Source: Candidatus Binatia bacterium (lineage in GTDB: Bacteria; Desulfobacterota; Binatia; HRBIN30). Taken from it: a DNA stretch of 64,000 nt. The stretch covers positions 1 to 64,000 of the forward strand of contig JAKLJW010000011.1 of assembly GCA_023150935.1 (NCBI GenBank), given 5' to 3'. Of this stretch, positions 36,435-44,623 are shown one piece after another; position 1 is the first letter of the stretch, and every line of letters starts with the position of its first letter. Both the position numbers and the translations under genes were made by a program. The notes below the pieces were generated by a model. That model ran no database searches. It was given only the letters and a program-made list of their open reading frames with translations, and was not told the DNA's origin.

Positions 36435-37642
36435 CGGATTTCCACCTCTGGACCGCGTTTCGGGCTCTCGGGATCGGTATCGAGGAGGCTTTCGGCACCG
36501 TCGACCTGTACCCGTACCCAGTAGCGCGCGGGCTTGACGCCCTTGATCGGGACCGTGACCGCGTCGGTGTCCTTGTCCCCTTGAGGCGCGACGAACGAGT
36601 ATGCCAGGGAATCGTGTTCGGCTCTCTCGTTGAGCAGGAGAACCACCCGCTGTGCCGGCGCGACGGGCGGATCGATCTTGATGGTCACGGCAGCAAGGGT
36701 TGCTTGTTGTGGGGTGATCTTGGGCCGCAAGACGAACGCCGCCACGTTCGACTCCACGCCGACATGGGGCTTCGGTGGGCGCCCGAGCATAATCGGCTGG
36801 ACGATCTGGATGGCCTGCACGCCAGCGCGCAATGCTTTGGCAGGTATCGACGTGAGCGGAAGAGTGACGCGGGTGTCAGTAACCTCAGTCGCCTCGACGA
36901 GATCACCGCCGACGCGCACCTGAACCTTGTCGCTGCGCAAGTGTCTCCCCGTGATCACCAGCGTGCCACCGACCATGATGGGCGCATGCGGTCCGTCCGC
37001 AGACTGCACCTCCTCGATCGTCGGGTGCCGGAACGGCCGGACGTAGATGATTCGTTCACGCACGGGTAGCGGCGGCGTTGCGGTCTCGTCCCCGTCGATG
37101 ACCACGACCGTGCCGCGATAGGTCACCGTCAGGGCGTACGGCGTCTGGAAGAACACCGACCATAGCTTCGACAGCTCCTCCAGCGTCAGCGGGACGGGGG
37201 TGAACCGCACCGGCTCTACCTCCTCGGCGAGGTTCGAAGCGGCAAGGAAAGGTTGGCTGCGGGCCGCATTCGCCACCGCCTTCCGCGTGAGCACAGGGTG
37301 GGCGTGCAGATCGCGTACCACCGCCCCCAGCATGCGCTGCGGTTCGAGTTGCGCATCGTCGCCGTAAAAGGCGAGCAGGTAGTCGAGGTCCAGCGCCGCA
37401 CGCGGCCGCTGCACGAATCGCCGATCCGCTCCGCGCATGGGCAGATCGGCATTGGAAAGCGCAGCATTCGGTGCCACCTGGTACAGAAAGAGATGCACGC
37501 GGCGCTGCGGTGTGCCCGCGGCCGTTGTCGCATCCGGGCGGCCCGTGACCACATCGGCGCCGGGCACCGCACCCTGCACGGCGGTTCGAACAGTGTCGGC
37601 GAGGGCCGTGGTCACCGTGGCAATGGCCAAGGCATTGCTCAT
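36431..37642 (-). CDS. DUF4255 (Pvc16-type) tail-terminator/cap protein
   Basis: A 403-residue protein. The N-terminal Pvc16/DUF4255 domain shows RRVHLFLYQVAPNAALSNAD and LDLDYLLAFYGDDAQLEPQR, followed by FTPVPLTLEELSKLWSVFFQ then TPYALTVTYRG. The C-terminal half is beta-rich with an IPT/TIG-like segment (GGTLVITGRHLRSDKVQVRV). In Afp/PVC the orthologue caps the tube and sheath at the distal end. Extra C-terminal domains are common in the single-sheath eCIS type. 4-bp overlaps lie on both sides. Confidence 0.9.
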   Translation of the reverse strand: MSNALAIATVTTALADTVRTAVQGAVPGADVVTGRPDATTAAGTPQRRVHLFLYQVAPNAALSNADLPMRGADRRFVQRPRAALDLDYLLAFYGDDAQLEPQRMLGAVVRDLHAHPVLTRKAVANAARSQPFLAASNLAEEVEPVRFTPVPLTLEELSKLWSVFFQTPYALTVTYRGTVVVIDGDETATPPLPVRERIIYVRPFRHPTIEEVQSADGPHAPIMVGGTLVITGRHLRSDKVQVRVGGDLVEATEVTDTRVTLPLTSIPAKALRAGVQAIQIVQPIMLGRPPKPHVGVESNVAAFVLRPKITPQQATLAAVTIKIDPPVAPAQRVVLLLNERAEHDSLAYSFVAPQGDKDTDAVTVPIKGVKPARYWVRVQVDGAESLLDTDPESPKRGPEVEIR

Positions 37643-38508
37643 GGCGCGCCTCCACCGCTGCGCCGTCGCAGGTACTCGTCCAGGCTCATCACCGGCAGCG
37701 CGGGGACCGGCTTGCGCGCCGCCGGCGGCGCCACGGCCCTGACCTCGACGCGGCCGATGGTCACCTGCACGACCGTCTCCTTCGAAGACAGTGTGGCCGC
37801 GGTCGGCGATGAAACCGGCATAATGGTCCGCCGGGATATGGCCCGCACGGGGTCGGCGGGCGAGCGTGGCAACGGCAATGTTCGCGTGGCGCGCCGAGCA
37901 CCGGCGTCATTCGCGTCAACCCGCCGCTGCGAGGTCGGCCGCTCCTCCGCCGGTGCGATGCGTGCGCTGGTCGAGTCCCGTTCCGCCGGCGAGGAGCCGA
38001 GCGAAGCCCATCGGCGGTCGCCTGGCACCGGCGCGGGATCGGGCCCCCCGGTGTCCGGCTCGGAGGAGGCAACCCCGGCGCGAACTGCCCGCTGTCGCTC
38101 TCGGCCCCGATCCGGTTGCGCACGCGGCTGAGCCGTGTTGGCGGCGGGCCTTTGTGCCACGCTGTCTTCGAGCCGATCGTGAGTCAGTACCTCGTGCTCG
38201 CTGACTGCGGGCCGAGCATTGTTCCGAGGTCGGCGCGAGTGCTCGGCGAAGGGGTCGCCAAACACCCGCGGCCGTACCGATTCGGCAGCCGCATCGCTCC
38301 GAAGCATGTCCGCCGGACGGCAGGTGGGGCCAGCCTCCGCTTCGATACGCCGCGCCCGCGGCCGGGCATCAAGTGTCTCCAGGTCGACAGGTCTCGCGGT
38401 GTTCACCGGCTCGAACAGCGACGGCAGTCGCGGCCGGATGCTGTCCGACACGCCGAGACTCCTGGCGGCGAGCGCGTGCAGGTAGTCCATGCCGAGCGCC
38501 GCATTCAT
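37639..38508 (-). CDS. Proline/arginine-rich linker protein with conserved C-terminus
   Basis: A 289-residue protein. The first 40 residues look folded (MNAALGMDYLHALAARSLGV), about 180 residues are low-complexity Arg/Pro/Ala/Ser, and the C-terminus has VQVTIGRVEVRAVAPP and MSLDEYLRRRSGG. I recall that C-terminal block from proteins at this position in other eCIS loci. It overlaps the chaperone gene upstream and the cap gene downstream by 4 bp. An extended flexible protein between cap and chaperone genes is a candidate tape-measure or cap adaptor, but this is inference; no tape-measure family is recognised. Confidence 0.72.
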   Translation of the reverse strand: MNAALGMDYLHALAARSLGVSDSIRPRLPSLFEPVNTARPVDLETLDARPRARRIEAEAGPTCRPADMLRSDAAAESVRPRVFGDPFAEHSRRPRNNARPAVSEHEVLTHDRLEDSVAQRPAANTAQPRAQPDRGRERQRAVRAGVASSEPDTGGPDPAPVPGDRRWASLGSSPAERDSTSARIAPAEERPTSQRRVDANDAGARRATRTLPLPRSPADPVRAISRRTIMPVSSPTAATLSSKETVVQVTIGRVEVRAVAPPAARKPVPALPVMSLDEYLRRRSGGGAP

Positions 38509-39263
38509 TCGACCGTACCCATGAGACTCAGGTAGGCTTGCCGGCGGCGGGCGCTCATCGTGAGAATGTCCGCTTCGCGCCAGCCGTAAGCGGACGCCAG
38601 GGCGTGCACCTCGCTCAGCGTACGCACCGCCCAGGCATCGAGCTCGGCCCAGAAGAACGATGCGATGTCGACAGGCGTCTGCCATTCGTGGCTGCACTGC
38701 GGGCAACGTACCGAGAGCGCCACGTTCGCCTGGGAATCCATCTCTCCCATCCGCTCGACCACGGCCGAGAGCACTTCGTCTGGAACGGCTTCCATCGAGC
38801 ACTCTTCACCGCGGACGCGCGGTGTCAGGATGCAGCGTTCGAGCAGCCGCTGGCGCGCCGTGTCGACATCAGGCTCGCCGGCGACGGCCACGAGATCGGA
38901 GGTGGTCGCCAGGCGAAACGAAACCTCGTAGTCGCCAGCGCTCAGCGTCGAGAGCCCGACCGGTTCCGCTGCGCGTACGTGGTCCGTGGTGAACTGCAGC
39001 TCCAACGTTTCGCTGCACTGAGGGCACGCGGCGACGCATGTCAGCTCGGGGCCAAAGGTGCGCTCTCGCAGCGCGAGTAGCGCCGCGTCGCGGGCGCCGA
39101 TGCTCATCTCGTCGAATGGCGGTGGAGCGGCATCCGGCGAAACGGCGGCCAGCAGCCGCAGCGGGCGGGCAAGCGGCGTCTCGGCGGATGCGGCCTCCCA
39201 AGCGTCCAGCAGCTGGGCAGCGGAGAAGAGCTGTATCCTTGCGAGGTCAAGAACGCCGGGCAT
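38505..39263 (-). CDS. T4-type baseplate hub assembly chaperone (PF12322-like)
   Basis: A 252-residue protein with LLDAWEAASAETPLARPLRL, MSIGARDAALLALRERTFGP and two zinc-ribbon-like cysteine pairs (CPQCSETLEL and CPQCSHEWQTP). These are the markers of the eCIS chaperone family related to T4 baseplate hub assembly proteins. The start is ATG 39263, with GGAGCAGGC upstream; the open frame further upstream lies in repeat DNA. It is the first gene of the long overlapping run down to 33533, separated from the tube gene by the palindrome array. Confidence 0.85.
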   Translation of the reverse strand: MPGVLDLARIQLFSAAQLLDAWEAASAETPLARPLRLLAAVSPDAAPPPFDEMSIGARDAALLALRERTFGPELTCVAACPQCSETLELQFTTDHVRAAEPVGLSTLSAGDYEVSFRLATTSDLVAVAGEPDVDTARQRLLERCILTPRVRGEECSMEAVPDEVLSAVVERMGEMDSQANVALSVRCPQCSHEWQTPVDIASFFWAELDAWAVRTLSEVHALASAYGWREADILTMSARRRQAYLSLMGTVE

Positions 39264-39316
39264 CGCCTGCTCCTCGCTGGGCCGTCGACCCGTACTGTTG
39301 CTCGTCCCGGCGGCGG

Positions 39317-39695
39317 AATGACGCCCTTTCAGGGCTTGGTTGGTGTGCCGGCGAATCACCCAGGGCGTTGCCCTGGGCTGATGGATCATGCCCCTTCGGG
39401 GCGGGCGCAACAGCCGGCGTTCGACCCGATGCACAGCCCCGAAGGGGCAGCCACTCACCAGCAAAGGGCAACGCCCTGGGCGATCGGCGAGCCGAATCCA
39501 ACCCGAGCCCTGAAAGGGCGCGACTCAATGCGACGGACCCCAATGCGTCAACTCGTTTGGCCTTCGGGGCGGGCGCAACAGCCGGCGTTCGACCCGATGC
39601 ACAGCCCCGAAGGGGCGGCCATTCACCAGCCCAGGGCAACGCCCTGGGAACAATGTGCGGAACGTAAACACGGAGCCCTGAAAGGGCGTGACTCG
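39317..39695. repeat. Orphan RAYT-type palindrome array between tube and chaperone genes
   Basis: Three sets of nested palindromes lack a transposase gene. An exact 56-bp direct repeat (39393-39448 and 39561-39616, 168 bp apart, beginning CCTTCGGGGCGGGCGCAACA) shows that part of the array duplicated. The outer members are in inverted orientation, as in the transposase flanks, which fits a decayed or non-autonomous element. The 39264-39734 gap holds no gene. Confidence 0.85.
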
Positions 39696-39734
39696 CTCCG
39701 CACGAACAGATCCTATTGATCATTCGTCCGTTCC

Positions 39735-40262
39735 TCACACCGGCGGGTTGGTGTACGTCTCCTCCGCCGGCTCCGGCACTTCCTGGTCACGTTCCCAGCC
39801 CTCGTTCTCCAGCTTGATGTGCTGAATCGCGACGGCGTTGGCGTTGGCGTCGCAGTCGGGAAGCGCCTGAAACTCCGAAACCCAGCAGCGGTAGATCTTG
39901 TAAGCGAGCGCGAGCTGGCCGGATTCGTTGTAGACTTCGAGGATGATGTCCTTGCGAAAGTCTTTCAGCGAAACCTCCGCGCCGAGACCGGCGCCGAGGT
40001 TCCACACCTTGTTGGCCCACTTCTCGAACTCGGTGTCGTGGGTGACGCCCCGTTCGAGGGTGATGGCCTCGTACTTGGTGCGTCCGGGCGACTTGCGGCT
40101 CGTGCTCGGATCGCCGCCCTCGCGGTGCTCGACCACCTCGGTGGTGCGCTTGAGCGCGCCGACCTTGCTGATGCCGGCAACGTAGCGGCCGTCCCACTTC
40201 ACGCGGAACTTGAAATTCTTGTACGGGTCGAAACGCTGCGCGTTGACGCTGAACTGAGCCAT
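39735..40262 (-). CDS. Tail tube protein (gp19/Hcp-like)
   Basis: A 175-residue inner-tube subunit: FDPYKNFKFRVKWDGRYVAG, ISKVGALKRTTEVVEHREGG, SPGRTKYEAITLERGVTHD, FEKWANKVWNLGAGLGAEVS, RKDIILEVYNESGQLALAYK and IYRCWVSEFQALPDCDA are the family pattern. Hexameric rings of it form the injected tube. A single tube gene is present, unlike PVC/Afp which have two. It starts 13 bp after the sheath gene. As a main structural protein it should be made in large amounts, and the palindrome array directly downstream could separate its expression level from the later genes. Confidence 0.95.
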   Translation of the reverse strand: MAQFSVNAQRFDPYKNFKFRVKWDGRYVAGISKVGALKRTTEVVEHREGGDPSTSRKSPGRTKYEAITLERGVTHDTEFEKWANKVWNLGAGLGAEVSLKDFRKDIILEVYNESGQLALAYKIYRCWVSEFQALPDCDANANAVAIQHIKLENEGWERDQEVPEPAEETYTNPPV

Positions 40263-40275
40263 CTCCGGTCTCCTC

Positions 40276-41850
40276 TCAGGTCTCGATCTCGCCGGTCATC
40301 TGCTGGATCTTTATGATGACGAACTCAGCCGGCTTGAGCGGGGCGAAGCCGACGACGATGTTGACGATGCCGAGGTTGATGTCGTTCTGCGTGGTCGTCT
40401 CGCGGTCGCACTTCACAAAGTAGGCGTCGCGCGGTGTGCGGCCCTGGAAGGCGCCCTGGCGAAAGAGGTTGTGCATGAAGGCGCCGACGTTGAGGCGGAT
40501 CTGCGCCCACAGCGGCTCGTCGTTGGGCTCGAAAACCACCCACTGCGTGCCGCGGTAGAGGCTCTCTTCGATGTACAGGGCGAGACGGCGGACAGGAACG
40601 TACTTGTACTCGTCGGCGAGCTGATCGGCGCCGCGCAGCGTGCGCGCACCCCAGACGACACGACCGGTGACGGGAAACGCGCGCAGGCAGTTGATACCGA
40701 GCGGGTTGAGTTGCCCATTTTCGTCGTTGTTGAGGTCGACCTGCAGCCTGCGGACGCCTGTCAGCGCGGCGTCGATGCCCGCGGGGGCCTTCCACACGCC
40801 CCGTGTCGCGTCGGTGCGCGCCATGAGACCGGCAACGAGGCCGCAGGGTACGAAGGTGTCGGGTTGGTCCTCGCGCATTGGATCGGCCTGGACAACACGC
40901 GGAAAGTACAGCGCCGCGTTGCGCGCCTCCTCGCCGGTGATACCGAGATCCGCCAGTCCCTTCTTCGCATTCCCGGCCGCGTTCTCGCGGTTCGTACCCC
41001 AGGCGACGGGAGGATCGACGATGAGGAACGAACGCCTGTCTTTGCAGTATTTCAATGCATCTTTATACGCCTCAATCGGCGTGTCGCCGTCCCGAGCATC
41101 TGGCGGAATGCAGAGCAGATTGACCAGATCGGCCTTGTCCAGCGCGTACAGGCCGGTGAGGGTTGCCTGGCTGCCGACATAGTCGTCCTTGGTCTTCAAC
41201 GGCTGACCGTCGTCGCCGCGCTGCCCCTGCCCACCCCCGGACGGGGTGCCGGTCGGCAGGTCGGGTTCGCCGGTGGCCTTCTTCGCCAGACGCACGAGAC
41301 TGGATTCGGCTTCGAGTGCGCGGTCGACGCGACGGGCGCCCGCGGCATCCTTGACCGAAAGATTGAGCATCCGCTCGCGGGGAACCTCCTTGCCATCGAC
41401 GATTTCGGCCACCCGAAGGTTGAACAGGTCGCCGCTGGTAACGCCGTAGAGCTTGGCTACCTCCTCAGTGATGCCGCCCGTCTCGACCGAGGCTTTGAGG
41501 CGGTTTCCCCAAGCGCCCGGACTCCGGGCAACCAGCTTCATGCTTCCGACAGTGATGCCAGCGATGCCTTCGCCGCTCGGCGGTTTCTTGTAGAGCCGCA
41601 CGATCAGGGCCTGGCGGCCCCCGTTCAGGAAGAAGTCACGAACAGCGTAGCCCATCGGGTAAGCTGGGTGCAGGCCGCCGAAAGAGCGCTCGAAGTCGCC
41701 GAAGTTGTTGATCGCGGTAGGGTCGTTTGTCGGGCCGCGCACGGCGCGGCCAAGGAAGGCGGTAATGGACGTCGCGACGCCCGTGATCGTCCGCACGCCG
41801 CTCGGGATCTCCTCGATGTAGACGCCCGGATACGTCACTTGCACTGGCAT
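40276..41850 (-). CDS. Contractile tail sheath protein
   Basis: A 524-residue sheath: N-terminus VTYPGVYIEEIPSGVRTITG then VATSITAFLGRAVRGP, and C-terminal VPVRRLALYIEESLYRGTQW, VVFEPNDEPLWAQIRLNVGA, QGAFQGRTPRDAYFVKCD and GFAPLKPAEFVIIKIQQM. These give the handshake strands and contraction domain of the sheath family. A single copy is present, as in the simpler eCIS types (for example the Streptomyces, Algoriphagus and thylakoid-linked systems) rather than the three-sheath PVC. A GGAGGG RBS is upstream. Central GC-rich linker (PTGTPSGGGQGQRGDDGQ) is variable in the family. Confidence 0.96.
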   Translation of the reverse strand: MPVQVTYPGVYIEEIPSGVRTITGVATSITAFLGRAVRGPTNDPTAINNFGDFERSFGGLHPAYPMGYAVRDFFLNGGRQALIVRLYKKPPSGEGIAGITVGSMKLVARSPGAWGNRLKASVETGGITEEVAKLYGVTSGDLFNLRVAEIVDGKEVPRERMLNLSVKDAAGARRVDRALEAESSLVRLAKKATGEPDLPTGTPSGGGQGQRGDDGQPLKTKDDYVGSQATLTGLYALDKADLVNLLCIPPDARDGDTPIEAYKDALKYCKDRRSFLIVDPPVAWGTNRENAAGNAKKGLADLGITGEEARNAALYFPRVVQADPMREDQPDTFVPCGLVAGLMARTDATRGVWKAPAGIDAALTGVRRLQVDLNNDENGQLNPLGINCLRAFPVTGRVVWGARTLRGADQLADEYKYVPVRRLALYIEESLYRGTQWVVFEPNDEPLWAQIRLNVGAFMHNLFRQGAFQGRTPRDAYFVKCDRETTTQNDINLGIVNIVVGFAPLKPAEFVIIKIQQMTGEIET

Positions 41851-41867
41851 GGAAACGCCCTCCTTCC

Positions 41868-42737
41868 TCAGCCTGCTTGCGCGGTCGCGGCGGAGCCAGG
41901 GCCGCTCACTTGCGATAGAATGCGCTCGACCAGGTCCTCGATCAGAGCCGCCAATTCATTCTCCCCCTGTGCCAGCCGGCGGCGGTTGTCTTCCAGCTCG
42001 TCGCGTTTCTCGCCCTGCGCCTTCGTGGCATCGTCCAGCGCCACCGACGCCGCCACCAGACCGGCCTCGAGCTTGTCCGGATCGGGCTGCAACTCATTCG
42101 CCGTCTGCGAGTCGTAGGTCTTCAGGAGCCGAACGCGACGCTGCAGCTCGATCAGCAAGGCGTAGCACTCGCGCGCCTCCGCGTCGGGCGATTCGATTCG
42201 TGACCGCGGACCGCTGCATCCGGCCAGCTCGCTCTGCACGCGCGTGTGAGCTTCCTTCAGCCAGGTCAGCCTGCGCTCGGCCGCTGCGACGTCGCAGTCC
42301 TCCTTCGCACCACAGGTCAGGCCGCGTAGCTCGTCCACTGCTTGTCGTTTCCTTTCGATTTCCCCGGCGGCACCTTTCACGATTGTTTCGATGGCCTTGG
42401 CATCGCTCGGCGTTTGTCGGTCGCGCTGCAGGGCGTCAAGCTTGCAGCGCACGAAGTCGTCGATCTCCTTGAGGTCTTTGGCGAGTGCCGGGTGGGCCGC
42501 TCTGTACGAGGTGACGGTGGGCTCGATTTCGCCGATCTCTCTCTGGAGGTGTTCGACCTCCTTCTGTGCTCTCGCCACGGTCGTGTTCGCCAGAGCGAGG
42601 TTGTCTTGGGAATTCCGCAGGAGGCGGCGCAGTCCCTGCAAATTGCCGGGGACGTTGTCGTCGCGGTCCGCGCCCGCGTTCGAGGCCGGCACACCGGATG
42701 CCGTTTCCGCAGCAGCGATGGTTTGAGCTGTGCTCAT
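41868..42737 (-). CDS. Coiled-coil protein at the head of the eCIS operon
   Basis: A 289-residue, charged, almost entirely helical protein. Long heptad-like stretches occur at about 45-75, 120-145, 165-185 and 240-275, with two cysteine pairs near the middle (CGAKEDCDV and, later, CSGP and ECYALL). No signal peptide or membrane segment. RBS AGGAGGAATG lies upstream of the ATG at 42737. It precedes the sheath gene by 17 bp, so it is the first gene of the structural run. I recognise no family; a tape-measure, scaffold or regulatory role is possible but unsupported by motif. Confidence 0.78.
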   Translation of the reverse strand: MSTAQTIAAAETASGVPASNAGADRDDNVPGNLQGLRRLLRNSQDNLALANTTVARAQKEVEHLQREIGEIEPTVTSYRAAHPALAKDLKEIDDFVRCKLDALQRDRQTPSDAKAIETIVKGAAGEIERKRQAVDELRGLTCGAKEDCDVAAAERRLTWLKEAHTRVQSELAGCSGPRSRIESPDAEARECYALLIELQRRVRLLKTYDSQTANELQPDPDKLEAGLVAASVALDDATKAQGEKRDELEDNRRRLAQGENELAALIEDLVERILSQVSGPGSAATAQAG

Positions 42738-42773
42738 GCCTCATTCCTCCTCGTGATGCGCTCGCGGGCCACG

Positions 42774-42822
42774 CGCGCCGCGGGCAGCGGCATCGCCGGC
42801 TGGGCGTCCCACCCGCGGCGCG
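42774..42822. promoter_or_regulatory. Inverted repeat in the leader before the eCIS operon
   Basis: The 11-bp arms CGCGCCGCGGG (42774-42784) and CCCGCGGCGCG (42812-42822) are perfect inverse complements around a 27-nt loop. They lie between SPLP copy 4 and the coiled-coil gene. No U-tract follows on the minus strand, so a factor-independent terminator is unlikely; an attenuating hairpin or a protein-binding site is possible. Confidence 0.4.
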
Positions 42823-42855
42823 GTGTGAATCGCCGAAGACACGAGGTCTACTCCT

Positions 42856-43350
42856 TCAATCCCCCTTCTGTTTCGTCTTCTTGACGATGGTCAGTGGGGC
42901 CATCGACGTCGGCGGAGCGTTGCCCGGATCGGCAAGGAACGCGGTCCAGATGATCCCCTTCGATTCTGTCGCCAGGATGCGCGCCGAACCTGTTCCGAGG
43001 GCTCCACCGACGTTGCTGTCGACCCCAACCCACACGGTCGCGCCGGTGCCGAACAGGCGCGAGCCTCCGGGAAATATCTCCAGCGACGAAGCGCTCGGGT
43101 TGTTCGCTGCGGCCCCGCCGAAGTCCCCAAAGATCTCGATCCCGACGCGGATGCTGGCACTCGTCGTGTTGGTGCATGCGAAGAAGGTGTCCACCCCGCC
43201 CCCCTCCACTACCCCCGGCACCGAGTAGAGATGGTACGACGGTTGGCCCTGGAGGGCCGGGGCCGGCGAGTTGATCTGCGCGTGCGCGGCACCCGCCAGC
43301 AGCACCATGGCGAAGACCGATCCCAGAGCCAGCGAAGCGATCCGTTTCAT
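42856..43350 (-). CDS. Secreted SPLP-family protein, copy 4 (upstream edge of eCIS)
   Basis: A 164-residue protein from ATG 43350 (RBS AGGAGGAGAA). Signal peptide MKRIASLALGSVFAMVLLAG to about AHA; mature QINSPAPALQGQPSYHLYSV. It has FFACTNTTSASIRVGIEIFG, SASSLEIFPGG, GSARILATESKGIIWTAFLAD and TIVKKTKQKGD. It lacks the second conserved cysteine (WTAF instead of CTAF), so the family disulphide cannot form here. It points toward the eCIS operon, 118 bp before its first gene, and could share its transcript. Start chosen by RBS and by similarity to copies 1 and 2. Confidence 0.86.
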   Translation of the reverse strand: MKRIASLALGSVFAMVLLAGAAHAQINSPAPALQGQPSYHLYSVPGVVEGGGVDTFFACTNTTSASIRVGIEIFGDFGGAAANNPSASSLEIFPGGSRLFGTGATVWVGVDSNVGGALGTGSARILATESKGIIWTAFLADPGNAPPTSMAPLTIVKKTKQKGD

Positions 43351-43962
43351 ACCGTTCTCCTCCTGATGCGCGCGGGCGCGTGCCCGCGACGTTTGTTTGA
43401 TGATCGGTGAACACACGGCCTCCGCGCAGCTCTGCCACGAGGGCGCGAAGGAGCGACCCGGCAGCACCGCACCGGCACGCCAGCGAAGGCGTCTATCGGA
43501 TGACGAGAGAGAGAGAGAGAGAGTGTGTGTGTGTGTGAAAGAATCGCGCCACGCCGGATGGCGTGGGAAGAGAAGCGAAATCGCCCCCCCCGCTACGATG
43601 CCGCTGTTCCATCACGAGCAACCCCCTGTCCTGCAGGAACGGGACCCTTCTACGTCAGGCCCTGGAAGGCTGTCAATAAGAATTCGTGCGGAAGATCGCT
43701 GCAACTGACAACGCCGCGTCTGTCAATCCGTGAAGTACGCTCCGGCCCTCGGCCCTGCACGCGGAGCGCAGGTCGATCCAACCGCATCCACGCACACAGT
43801 ACCGCAGCGCGCCGGCCATCTTCCTTCAAGAAGTCACGCTGGTGAAGCGTCAGCCCACGCAGCTCTCGCCTTCGCCCCGTGGCAGCGGCGCGGGCCGGCA
43901 GTGGCGCCACCCCATCTCAAACCGGTGGAGTCGCAAAATACAGGGCGCTATAGTGCGCGTGG
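43351..43962. other. Non-coding stretch with a dinucleotide microsatellite
   Basis: About 600 bp upstream of SPLP copy 4 and of brnT. No supported gene. It contains the compound repeat listed separately at 43505-43536. Confidence 0.6.
43505..43536. repeat. Compound dinucleotide repeat (GA)9(GT)7
   Basis: Nine GA units run directly into seven GT units. It lies about 155 bp upstream of the start of SPLP copy 4, in what may be its promoter region. Such perfect dinucleotide runs are rare in GC-rich bacterial DNA and are prone to slippage. Confidence 0.95.
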
Positions 43963-44259
43963 ATGGGTGATCTTCGGTTCGAATGGGATCCGGAGAAGAA
44001 CAAGCAGAACCAGCGAAAGCACGGGGTGGCTTTCGAGGAAGCGGAGAGTGCTTTCGCAGACCAACACGGCCTTTTCATGAGTGATCCAGAGCACTCCGAG
44101 GACGAGGATCGTTTCATCCTTCTCGGATTGAGTTCCGCGCTGCGGACGCTCGTGGTGTGCCATTGCTACCGGAAGCGTGAAGACGTGATCCGCATTATTT
44201 CCGCGCGGAAAGCCAACGCGTCGGAACGCAGCCAGTATACCCGCAGGTGGAAACGATGA
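43963..44259 (+). CDS. brnT: BrnT-family ribonuclease toxin
   Basis: A 98-residue RelE-fold toxin of the BrnT family. The opening FEWDPEKNKQNQRKHGVAFE followed by EAESAFAD, the LGLSSALRTLVVCHCYRKR strand region and RIISARKANASERSQY are the family signature. BrnT cleaves RNA and is neutralised by the following BrnA. It overlaps brnA by 4 bp (ATGA). It looks intact, unlike the toxins at 15-16 kb. Confidence 0.93.
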   Translation: MGDLRFEWDPEKNKQNQRKHGVAFEEAESAFADQHGLFMSDPEHSEDEDRFILLGLSSALRTLVVCHCYRKREDVIRIISARKANASERSQYTRRWKR

Positions 44260-44474
44260 GGCAGAACTACGACTTCTCTCAGGCGAAGTCCAACCCTTAC
44301 GCGAAACGGCTGCAGAAGCGAGTGAGCATTCGCCTTGACGAGCGCACGATAGGCTACTTCAGGACTCTCGCCGACGAGATGGGCGTCTCCTATCAGACGC
44401 TGATCAACCTCTACCTGCGAGACTGCGCCGCCAGAGGGAAGCGCCCAGCGCTGCATTGGAGACCGGCAGCGTAA
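44256..44474 (+). CDS. brnA: BrnA-family antitoxin
   Basis: A 72-residue ribbon-helix-helix antitoxin: MRQNYDFSQAKSNPYAKRLQ, then KRVSIRLDERTIGYFRTLAD and a VSYQTLINLYLRDCA helix. BrnA binds BrnT and represses the operon. ATG 44256 is chosen for the 4-bp overlap; GTG 44247 would add three residues. Confidence 0.92.
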   Translation: MRQNYDFSQAKSNPYAKRLQKRVSIRLDERTIGYFRTLADEMGVSYQTLINLYLRDCAARGKRPALHWRPAA

Positions 44475-44623
44475 CCGCCGAGCGGGTCTCGGGTGGCGCC
44501 GCGTCCGCCCAGCCCGCGCCTTCCAGGACGGTTCGGTAACGTTCTTCCATCCTGGACCCCGCTTCGCGAGAGAGGGAATCCAAGGACGATGGTACTATTG
44601 GCACGAATCAGTAGTGAAACGTA

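Noticed and set aside
17450..42737. Prophage or type VI secretion system
   Set aside because: No capsid, portal, terminase or integrase, and no TssJLM membrane-complex or ClpV genes; DUF4157, DUF4255 and the Pvc15-type ATPase point to eCIS.
42774..42822. Rho-independent terminator before the eCIS operon
   Set aside because: Strong stem but no U-tract on either strand and a 27-nt loop; listed only as an inverted repeat.
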